Below are positions 9,203 to 16,626 of a stretch of 64,000 nucleotides of DNA, in pieces. Source of the stretch: JBPRGH01 sp051418055 (GTDB taxonomy: Bacteria; Bacteroidota; Bacteroidia; Cytophagales; Cyclobacteriaceae); assembly GCA_051418055.1 (NCBI GenBank), contig JBPRGH010000144.1, forward strand, positions 65,639 through 129,638, read 5' to 3'. The notes below the pieces were generated by a model. The model was not told the DNA's origin and made no database searches. It worked only from the letters and a program-made list of their open reading frames with translations. Position numbers and translations under genes: made by a program. The stretch's first letter is position 1. Every line of letters starts with the position of its first letter.

Positions 9203-10039
9203 ATGTTTGGCGTTGCTCTTAGTATAGAATTAAGAGATTTTAAAAATCTGGCAAAAAATCCAAAAGCAGCATTTATAGGTGTTTTTTCTCAATTTATTTT
9301 ACTTCCGGCATTAACATTCGTGCTGGTAATTCTTATACAACCTCATCCCAGTCTTGCATTGGGAATGATACTTGTCGCAGCATGTCCCGGTGGTAATATT
9401 TCAAATTTCATTACTTTTTTGGCAAAAGGAAATACAGCACTTTCTGTAAGCCTTACTGCTTTTTCCTCTATTGCAGCTATTATTATTACACCTCTTAATC
9501 TTGAGTTTTGGGCAAGTTTATATAGTCCTACAGCCAATATTTTGACTTCGGTAAATTTAAATGCTACAGAAGTATTTAAAACAATTAGTTTAATAATTGG
9601 TGCCCCACTGTTCCTTGGGATGCTGATAAGGAACCGTCGAAGAGAATTGGCTAAAAAGATCTCGGCCATTCTTAAACCTGTATCAATATTAATTTTTCTT
9701 GCGTTTATAGTAATAGCTTTTGCTAACAATATACATATTTTTATGAGCTACATACATATTGTAGTGCTCCTGGTATTCCTTCATAATATAATAGCATTAA
9801 GTTCAGGTTACCTATCAGGTAAAGTCTTTGGGCTTAGCCGCACCGATAACCGGACTTTGGCAATTGAAACTGGTATTCAAAATTCGGGATTGGGGTTACT
9901 TCTTATTTTTACTTTTTTTGATGGCCTGGGAGGAATGGCTTTGGTTGCAGCATGGTGGGGTATCTGGCATATAATTTCAGGAATGCTACTGGCAACCTTT
10001 TGGTCATATAGATCAAATTATCAGACTTTAACTACATGA
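9203..10039 (+). CDS. Bile acid:sodium symporter family (BASS) transporter
   Basis: A polytopic membrane protein with the BASS signature AACPGGNISNFITFLAKGN and a later TGIQNSGLGLLL segment. Family members move organic anions, often with sodium, across the inner membrane. The substrate cannot be read from the sequence. The only canonical start is the ATG at 9203, but it would cut the first membrane helix. The frame is open back to 9107 and encodes family-like sequence (EPVDHIAINF, then LNLCLAVI) with no ATG, GTG or TTG. The real start may be the ATC at 9125. The stop overlaps the acyltransferase start by 4 nt. Confidence 0.88.
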   Translation: MFGVALSIELRDFKNLAKNPKAAFIGVFSQFILLPALTFVLVILIQPHPSLALGMILVAACPGGNISNFITFLAKGNTALSVSLTAFSSIAAIIITPLNLEFWASLYSPTANILTSVNLNATEVFKTISLIIGAPLFLGMLIRNRRRELAKKISAILKPVSILIFLAFIVIAFANNIHIFMSYIHIVVLLVFLHNIIALSSGYLSGKVFGLSRTDNRTLAIETGIQNSGLGLLLIFTFFDGLGGMALVAAWWGIWHIISGMLLATFWSYRSNYQTLTT

Positions 10040-11052
10040 AGCGTTTCCTTTATGAATTTCTTAGGTTTTATGTTCGGCTGGGCTTATATTTTTACTTTAG
10101 CGAAATTAAGGTACAAAAGCCTGAGAATATCCCCGACGATAAGCCGGTGCTGTTTACTGCTAATCATCAAAATGCCTTCATGGATGCATTAATAATAGTT
10201 GCTTTTACCCATCGTCACATTTATTTTCTCGCGCGTGCAAGCATATTTAATCATCCTATTGCACGAAAGTTACTTTCATTAATAAATCTTATGCCAATTT
10301 ACAGGATTAGGGATGGCAAAGAAACTTTAGCAAATAATGAGGATATTTTCAGGGAATGTTTTGATCTGCTGGAAAGGAGAGAGGCTATTCTTATTTTCCC
10401 TGAAGGTAATCACGATCTGCGGAGATTTTTACGACCGCTAAGTAAAGGTTTTACACGGATTGCTTTAGGGGCACTGGAGAGTACAGATCTTAATGATTTA
10501 TATATTGTACCTGTCGGGCTCAATTATCAGCATCATCAAAAATTTGGTAGCCAGGTGAGTATGATTTTTGGCTCACCACTGCCAGTAAGCAGGTTCAGAT
10601 CAGAGAAACCTATTGTACTTAGAGAAACGGTAGCCGACTCTTTAAAAAAACTTATTACACATATAGATTCAGATGATTACGATCTTATAATAAATAAATT
10701 ATCAAATGCTGATGTGAATTTTCTTGAACCTGATGCAGTAAATATGATGTTAAAGTCTGGCAAGATCAGGAAAGAGAAGAGGAGAGAACCGTCATTTTTA
10801 TCGAAATTATTATATCCAATAGTGTTTTTTAATAATCTTATGGTAATCCTGTTATGGAGGTCTTTTGAAGGTAAAATAAAAGATCCTGTATTTGTCGGAT
10901 CATTGAAATTCACTTATGGAATATTCGTTGTTCCATTAATCTATCTACTTCAGGCCCTCATCATTTATATATTTTTAAATATATGGTGGGCGCTGGGATA
11001 CTTTATTTTTTCTATAGCCACAGTAAGGATATTAGCAAAAAGAAAAAATTGA
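10036..11052 (+). CDS. Lysophospholipid acyltransferase family protein (PlsC-like)
   Basis: Acyltransferase motif I is ANHQNAFMD (His44, Asp50, with five residues between them instead of the textbook four). The second motif is FPEGNHD, with basic residues after it. Two hydrophobic helices near the C-terminus (about 265-335) should anchor the protein in the inner membrane. Members transfer acyl chains from acyl-CoA or acyl-ACP to lysophospholipids or glycerol phosphate. The exact acceptor is not evident. ATGA overlap with the transporter gene shows translational coupling. Confidence 0.88.
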   Translation: MKRFLYEFLRFYVRLGLYFYFSEIKVQKPENIPDDKPVLFTANHQNAFMDALIIVAFTHRHIYFLARASIFNHPIARKLLSLINLMPIYRIRDGKETLANNEDIFRECFDLLERREAILIFPEGNHDLRRFLRPLSKGFTRIALGALESTDLNDLYIVPVGLNYQHHQKFGSQVSMIFGSPLPVSRFRSEKPIVLRETVADSLKKLITHIDSDDYDLIINKLSNADVNFLEPDAVNMMLKSGKIRKEKRREPSFLSKLLYPIVFFNNLMVILLWRSFEGKIKDPVFVGSLKFTYGIFVVPLIYLLQALIIYIFLNIWWALGYFIFSIATVRILAKRKN

Positions 11053-11067
11053 TGGTAATGATCTGGT

Positions 11068-11685
11068 TTATTTCGATTTCACGTTCCACAGCCCTACAGC
11101 CAGTAAAAGATTTTTTAACATATTCGACGTGTTATGGAATTTCCACGATAAGCTGGAGCTTAGGATTACCTTACTTAGTATAAATGAAAAGAATGCACCA
11201 GAAAAATAGAACAGAATGGCGACATTAAACCAAAACATCGGTGAACGATCAAGAAAAATATCGTCTTCCTTATGGTAAAATTGATATAAAAGCATCAAAG
11301 ACAAAAAAATGAATACAACACTTTCAACAGACCTTCCAATTGCATTAAACTGTTGTATTTCGAGGAATACTGAATCCCAGAGGTAAAAGACACAAAAAGC
11401 AAAAGCTAATGCAAAAAGCCACTTTTTTGATTTCTCGAGTACAACACTATAAAACCAGAATAATATAAGCGCCTCCACAAGTCCGTACCCATGCAGGAAA
11501 TTATAATTTGTTCCCTTTATAATATAAAGGCTAATCAGATCAGCCGCAAAAGAAGTGGCTATAAAAAGTACAATTATCTTTTGATATTTTTCAAGCTTCT
11601 TCGCTTGTATAACAGCGAAAAATAAAGGAATGATTGGTGAAAATACTGATCCATACCAGAAAAAATAATCCCAATTATCCATCAC
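11068..11685 (-). CDS. Polytopic membrane protein of unknown function
   Basis: A 205-residue protein with six or seven predicted membrane helices, rich in Phe, Leu and Ile, and with short loops. I recognise no catalytic motif. Proteins of this shape are common in Bacteroidota, often beside sensor kinases. The gene starts 6 nt downstream of the next leftward gene (11692-12321), so the two are probably co-transcribed. Its stop faces that of the acyltransferase gene 15 nt away. Confidence 0.75.
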   Translation of the reverse strand: MMDNWDYFFWYGSVFSPIIPLFFAVIQAKKLEKYQKIIVLFIATSFAADLISLYIIKGTNYNFLHGYGLVEALILFWFYSVVLEKSKKWLFALAFAFCVFYLWDSVFLEIQQFNAIGRSVESVVFIFLSLMLLYQFYHKEDDIFLDRSPMFWFNVAILFYFSGAFFSFILSKVILSSSLSWKFHNTSNMLKNLLLAVGLWNVKSK

Positions 11686-11691
11686 TCTATT

Positions 11692-12321
11692 TTAATTGCA
11701 CATGTCAGGGCAAGGTGAGGATGTATTTAATACTTCACCACTATCTGTTTCAATTAATTTTTCCAACTGAAAAAAATCTCGGCCATTACCTTTAGCAGGG
11801 ATAAAAAGAAGATCAAGGTGGCTGCTGTCTGGTTTCGTAGGTTTTTGTGTCCAGGTGAGATAAATCCTTACTCCCTGTATAGAATCTTCGGAATCCACCT
11901 TACCCATTTTTCTGTTTAAGCTATCAATACTGGCAACAACTTTTAGAATTTGATCACGGCCAAATGCAAATGCATAAGGGCTTATAATAGGAGTATTACT
12001 TCCTGGATCCGTATTGATTTTCCGGAACATTTCCATTTTTTTCCTTGCCTGATCATTTCGTAACATAGCTCCTGTTCTTGCAGGATGGATTTTAAGTTTT
12101 TTCCGTAGCTCATTAGGATCATCAGAATAAGGTATGGTGTCAACCATAAGGATATCTGCATTAAGAAAATCGAGCATTTTAAGCTGTGCAGTGCTTACTT
12201 CGTTTTCTTCTTCTAAAGAAACATTATTTTCATGTTCTTTTGGTAACCAGAGGATATAGGAAACCGCTATAACCAGCAGAAATCCAAGTAAAAAAGTTAG
12301 AATTTTATAAATATTCATCAA
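11692..12321 (-). CDS. Membrane-anchored protein of unknown function
   Basis: A single N-terminal hydrophobic segment (about residues 6-26) is followed by a soluble domain that should face the periplasm. The middle contains GVRIYLTWTQKP and LDLLFIPAKG, and the protein ends in the cysteine pair CPDMCN. Comparable Bacteroidota proteins end in a short Cys/Pro-rich tail, but no function is known to me. It lies just upstream of a polytopic membrane protein gene, a likely two-gene unit. Confidence 0.7.
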   Translation of the reverse strand: MMNIYKILTFLLGFLLVIAVSYILWLPKEHENNVSLEEENEVSTAQLKMLDFLNADILMVDTIPYSDDPNELRKKLKIHPARTGAMLRNDQARKKMEMFRKINTDPGSNTPIISPYAFAFGRDQILKVVASIDSLNRKMGKVDSEDSIQGVRIYLTWTQKPTKPDSSHLDLLFIPAKGNGRDFFQLEKLIETDSGEVLNTSSPCPDMCN

Positions 12322-12468
12322 AATAATTTTTTAAGAGGCTAATTTCAACATTAATCCTTTAAGCTGCAATACCAAACATTAGGTATAAAAGCAATAGAAT
12401 TTAATTAGGTTTAGCCAATAATTTATTTAAAATTACCTGGAAGGACATTTAAACTCCGATACCAAAAT

Positions 12469-13938
12469 TTACTTTTGTTGAGCCACTTTAATGTTGGCCG
12501 CTTTTTTAACCAGATTGTTCTTAAAGCCGGTCCGCACCATTTTTCCCCAGCTTTTCTTACCCAATAGCAAATCAATATTACCTTTTACTGCCGCCCAAAC
12601 TGTGATTGGATGATAGAAAACAGGTTCTATAAGTGCGGTTATTACAAGCTTAAGCATTGATCCTGTTTTCTTATACTGCTGATAGGATTTTTCTTCAAAA
12701 AAAATAGCAAATAATGTATGCATAACAGCATATGAGTAGGCAAAAACAAAAAAAGCAGCAAAGTAAATCCAATTTACATAGCCTAAAATCGCGAGCAGTA
12801 TGAATAGCACAAAACCAATAAATTCAACTAAAGGAGCCAGCCATTCAAAAAGCACCCAGAAAGGAAGGCTTAGCATGCCATGAATACCATATTTTGGGTT
12901 TAATATCATTTTTCGGTGAAGCTTTAATGTTTCTGCCGTACCCCGGGCCCATCTGTTTCTCTGGCGAATAAGAATATTAATATCACGAGGTACTTCAGTC
13001 CAGCAGAGAGGGTCAGGTATGAATGCTACTTTACATGGTCTTTTCTGTTCATACATCATCCTTCTCATTCGCACGAGAAGCTCCATATCTTCCCCGACAG
13101 TTTGGGTATTATAGCCACCGGCACGAATTACTGTTTCTTTGTCAAACATACCAAAAGCGCCGGATATAAGCAGTAGACCATCCATATATCCCCACGCCAT
13201 ACGACCCATAAGAAACGCACGAAAATACTCCAGCACCTGTACCCGGGCGAAAAAATTATTTGGAACATTTACCTCTTCAAGGAAACCATCTTTTACATTA
13301 CAATTATTGGCAACCCGTATAACTCCACCGGTTGCTATTACCTTTTTCTTTTCCTCCATAAAAGGCTTTACCAGTTTAAGCAGGGAATCAGGCTCAAGAA
13401 TACAATCAACATCAATACATGCAATCAAAGAATTCCGGGAAACATTAATTCCTGCATTTAATGCATCTGCTTTACCTCCATTTTCCTTATCAACCACAAC
13501 GAGTTTATGGTAAGCCGGATTTTTTGCTTTATAAACTCCACGGATATTCTTTGTCTTCAGCTTCTCATCAGGTGGTAAATCAACTTTGCTGAGTTGGTAA
13601 ACATCAATTAAAAGCTCCAGGGTATTGTCACTGCTGCCATCATTTACGATAATTATTTCGGCGTTATTATAGTGCAGGGACAGCAGGGATTTTACATTAT
13701 CTACAATAGTCAATGATTCATTATAGGCAGGCGCTATTAAAGACACTGATGGAGCAAAATCAGTAGAAAGTATTTTATTGTAATCCACAAAGCTGTTCTT
13801 TTGCTTGTATTTTTTCATTGCAAAACCTGATAAGGCTGCCAGTAAAAAATAAGACAAATACATTCCTGCAGCATAAACTATAATACTACCACTAAGAAGA
13901 ACTGAGACAATGGTGATATATTCCTTTATTATTTCCAT
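12469..13938 (-). CDS. Membrane glycosyltransferase family 2, processive type
   Basis: The protein has an N-terminal membrane segment (about 10-42), a GT2 domain and three to four C-terminal membrane helices (about 345-430). Visible motifs are VNDGSSD (98-104), DVD (Asp176, Asp178), GED (282-284) and QRNRW (326-330). The D, DxD, ED, QxxRW set marks processive synthases such as poly-N-acetylglucosamine or cellulose-type enzymes. It probably polymerises and exports a polysaccharide across the inner membrane. The sugar is not predictable. Its start overlaps the HEAT-protein gene by 10 nt, as the last gene of the operon. Confidence 0.92.
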   Translation of the reverse strand: MEIIKEYITIVSVLLSGSIIVYAAGMYLSYFLLAALSGFAMKKYKQKNSFVDYNKILSTDFAPSVSLIAPAYNESLTIVDNVKSLLSLHYNNAEIIIVNDGSSDNTLELLIDVYQLSKVDLPPDEKLKTKNIRGVYKAKNPAYHKLVVVDKENGGKADALNAGINVSRNSLIACIDVDCILEPDSLLKLVKPFMEEKKKVIATGGVIRVANNCNVKDGFLEEVNVPNNFFARVQVLEYFRAFLMGRMAWGYMDGLLLISGAFGMFDKETVIRAGGYNTQTVGEDMELLVRMRRMMYEQKRPCKVAFIPDPLCWTEVPRDINILIRQRNRWARGTAETLKLHRKMILNPKYGIHGMLSLPFWVLFEWLAPLVEFIGFVLFILLAILGYVNWIYFAAFFVFAYSYAVMHTLFAIFFEEKSYQQYKKTGSMLKLVITALIEPVFYHPITVWAAVKGNIDLLLGKKSWGKMVRTGFKNNLVKKAANIKVAQQK

Positions 13939-14984
13939 TGTAATTTTTTGCTTAATTCAGCTTTAGGAATAAATACTGTGGTATCATGATAAAATTGCTC
14001 CATAAAAAGTTTTTCCTTTTTGTAAATAGATTTATAGACCTCCTCTGGTTCCATGTTATTTAATATGCCCAGGGTATTGGTTATTTCCTGACGGATGTAT
14101 GGGTTTTCATAAGGAAAAGCAGATTGTAAATAATCTGAAGCCTCATGCAGATCTAATTGTCCGATCGCAAAAATAACCGCTCCATAAACCTTTGGAGAAG
14201 AGCTATTCCGATAGAGCATATTTACCAAATCCCTGGAGGCATTTCGTTGATTATGTAATGATATCATCCGAAGACAAAAGATAACTACTGTTACTTCTTT
14301 ATGATCAAGCCATTGTTTGAAATCAGGTAATGCAGTAGCTTTTAACTGCTCAGAAACATGAGCTAACTGTACCTGTTGCCAGTCAAGCAGCGGTTCCTCA
14401 AGGTGATTAAGAAATTCAAAAGGATTGGCAGATTGAAGCTGGATAAGGGCAACCTGCGCCTCTGCACGGATTACCGGATTTCTGTGGTTAATATAGCGGC
14501 GAATAAGAGGGGTATATTCTTTCATATCCATCTCAGCCAGCTCGATTAATCCTTTAGCGGTAACAGTCCATGAAGTACTATTTAATTTTTTTAATGACCT
14601 TCTGTGAAGCTTTAATCCAATGTAAAACTTTCTTAATCGCTCAGCGTCTTTTCCTACTATTCTTATCTGAAATTTTGTAAGGCAACTAAGAAAAACCTCT
14701 CGCTGAAACTTAGTTCCTAAATATTTACGCCGTACCTGCTTTAATCTTTTAATGTTCCATTCCTCTTCATTAAATAAAAAGGAAATGATATGTGCGATGG
14801 CCTTTTTTTCATAATAGCTTTTTCTTTTATTTTGATAATTATCAAATAACCTGTTTATCAGCATAAAGAAAAATAGCAGAATAGTGATAGCAGAAAAGAG
14901 CAGGGATAACAATATCATAACCTTGATAAGAACAGGAAATTCTGAAGCGATAAAAGTAATATTATCTATTTCTGATCTTATCAT
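13929..14984 (-). CDS. Membrane-anchored HEAT-repeat protein
   Basis: A membrane segment at residues 17-42 is followed by a basic stretch and a long all-helical region. Its helices repeat in HEAT fashion, for example RNPVIRAEAQVALIQLQ and SPKVYGAVIFAIGQLDLH. HEAT solenoids usually serve as protein-binding scaffolds. Lying between a processive glycosyltransferase and an outer-membrane barrel gene, it may link the inner-membrane synthase to regulators or to export. That is inference. It starts one base from the YaiO-like gene stop and overlaps the glycosyltransferase gene. Confidence 0.82.
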   Translation of the reverse strand: MIRSEIDNITFIASEFPVLIKVMILLSLLFSAITILLFFFMLINRLFDNYQNKRKSYYEKKAIAHIISFLFNEEEWNIKRLKQVRRKYLGTKFQREVFLSCLTKFQIRIVGKDAERLRKFYIGLKLHRRSLKKLNSTSWTVTAKGLIELAEMDMKEYTPLIRRYINHRNPVIRAEAQVALIQLQSANPFEFLNHLEEPLLDWQQVQLAHVSEQLKATALPDFKQWLDHKEVTVVIFCLRMISLHNQRNASRDLVNMLYRNSSSPKVYGAVIFAIGQLDLHEASDYLQSAFPYENPYIRQEITNTLGILNNMEPEEVYKSIYKKEKLFMEQFYHDTTVFIPKAELSKKLQWK

Positions 14985-14985
14985 T

Positions 14986-16206
14986 TTAAAATTTCTTTAA
15001 TATTCTGACTCCCATATTAATTCGATGACGGTAGCTTTCAGCTAAATACTCTTCATATTCAAAAGTCATAATGGCACCAAAGATAAACTGATCACTGAGA
15101 GAAAATTGTCCGTTTAAACCTACAGTACTGGCATCCATCCTATATATTTCGTCACGACCGAAAGGTGTGGAAGGAATGGTCCCTTTGGATATAATTACAG
15201 ACAGATATTCGTCATCATTTCTGAAGTAGTGTCTGATCTGAAGGATCCCTGTCATCTGTAGGATATCATTCTGGTTTTGAACAAATACTCTTCCTGAAAT
15301 CCAGTTTCTTTTGAAATATTTCCCTATATGAGCGGTATAAAGCAATACGGTTCCTTCATTAAAAAATAAAGCCCGGGCCCCTAATGAAGTCTCTATACTA
15401 TAAGGAAATAAATATGATATCTCACCACCGGCACGATAATCAGGAAAGAAATTGCCATCAGCGATCCCGGTGGTAAGGAAGATATTTATTTTATCCTTTA
15501 TTGGTATATATCCTTCTAACTCCGCCTGAAAGCTGTTCCACTCGTTCTGACCAGCATAGCTTATCCTGCCAAGATATTTTATTCCTGAGGCAGATTTCAA
15601 ATACTCGATATTGGTAATATGTCTCACAGAGGAATTTTGGCTGAAGGTGGTGATCTGATAATTTAGCATCAGATGGTTATTCATCTGCTTCATATTAATC
15701 TGCTCCAGTAGGGCAGAGGCCTTTTTATTTTGTGTATCTTTTATCAGGACATGATTTAATACATCTTGCGCTTCCTTATCTCTGTTCAGTTGCTGCAGAA
15801 GCTCTGCCTTAAGAATTAGCAGTGGTATAAAAACTGAATCTTTTTCAATACCATCATTAGTGATTTCAAGAGAGGATTCAATACTACCGGACCATTTCTC
15901 AACTTGTGCTAAGGCGTAAAAGGCATCTATGGTTGGGTTTTTCTCAACCACTGTGGTGAGTATTATTTTTGCAGTATCATAATTCTGTTGCCATGCATAG
16001 GTCCTGCCAATTAAGATTGCAGCATCACTGTAACCGGGTGCTGATTTCAATATAAAGCTGCTGTTTTCCCTGCTTTCGGCGTATTCCTTATTATATGCAA
16101 GGTTGAGCGCTTCCTGAAATAAAGAATCAAGATCAATATCCTGCTGTGCCGCTAATTGAAAAACAGAGATGAAAGAAACAAAGGCTGTAATGAAAAATTT
16201 AATCAA
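14986..16206 (-). CDS. YaiO-like outer-membrane beta-barrel with TPR domain
   Basis: A signal peptide (1-20, ending QLAAQQ) precedes about 150 residues of TPR helices, then a C-terminal barrel (about 175-406) of alternating strands with aromatic girdles that ends in RILKKF. This order is the YaiO family. In the same operon as a processive GT2 it is the likely outer-membrane pore or docking part of a polysaccharide exporter, similar in plan to PgaA or BcsC (TPR plus barrel). The link is inferred from domain order and gene order. Confidence 0.85.
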   Translation of the reverse strand: MIKFFITAFVSFISVFQLAAQQDIDLDSLFQEALNLAYNKEYAESRENSSFILKSAPGYSDAAILIGRTYAWQQNYDTAKIILTTVVEKNPTIDAFYALAQVEKWSGSIESSLEITNDGIEKDSVFIPLLILKAELLQQLNRDKEAQDVLNHVLIKDTQNKKASALLEQINMKQMNNHLMLNYQITTFSQNSSVRHITNIEYLKSASGIKYLGRISYAGQNEWNSFQAELEGYIPIKDKINIFLTTGIADGNFFPDYRAGGEISYLFPYSIETSLGARALFFNEGTVLLYTAHIGKYFKRNWISGRVFVQNQNDILQMTGILQIRHYFRNDDEYLSVIISKGTIPSTPFGRDEIYRMDASTVGLNGQFSLSDQFIFGAIMTFEYEEYLAESYRHRINMGVRILKKF

Positions 16207-16235
16207 CTGTTAAAAAATTATAATTGAATATATGA

Positions 16236-16589
16236 TTATCTGAGAAAGCGCTTTACTCTGAGGGATAGCTCGCCGGGACTAAATGGTTTAGCTATAAAAT
16301 CATCAGCGCCTATGTTAAAAGCATCTATAATTGTGTTTTCTTCATCAGCTCCTGATAATATTACTACCGGGGTTCCTGCTAATTCTGATTTTATGTATGA
16401 AAGGATCTCAAGTCCTGAAATATAAGGCATCATAAGGTCCGTAATTACGAGATTGAACTTATCATTTTTTAGTTTTTCCATAGCCTCATTACCATCACTC
16501 GCGACTGTAATTTCATAACCATCCTTGATTAACCTGAATTGCAGCGTACGCTGTATCATTTCATCATCCTCTATTACAAGTATTTTCAT
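16236..16589 (-). CDS. Single-domain response regulator (receiver)
   Basis: A 117-residue CheY-like receiver with all key residues: the acidic pair at 8-9 (IEDDE), phospho-acceptor Asp51 (ITDLMMP), Ser79 (LSGAD) and Lys101 (AKPFSP). It has no output domain. It lies 37 nt after the hybrid kinase gene and 29 nt before the YaiO gene, so it probably passes the kinase signal to the polysaccharide machinery by protein contact. Confidence 0.93.
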   Translation of the reverse strand: MKILVIEDDEMIQRTLQFRLIKDGYEITVASDGNEAMEKLKNDKFNLVITDLMMPYISGLEILSYIKSELAGTPVVILSGADEENTIIDAFNIGADDFIAKPFSPGELSLRVKRFLR

Positions 16590-16626
16590 TTTTAATTCCC
16601 TTTTTCTTAATTATTACCATTAAAAT

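Noticed and set aside
13139..13513. 124-codon frame antisense to the glycosyltransferase
   Set aside because: Low-complexity Ser/Thr/Pro composition opposite conserved GT2 motifs.
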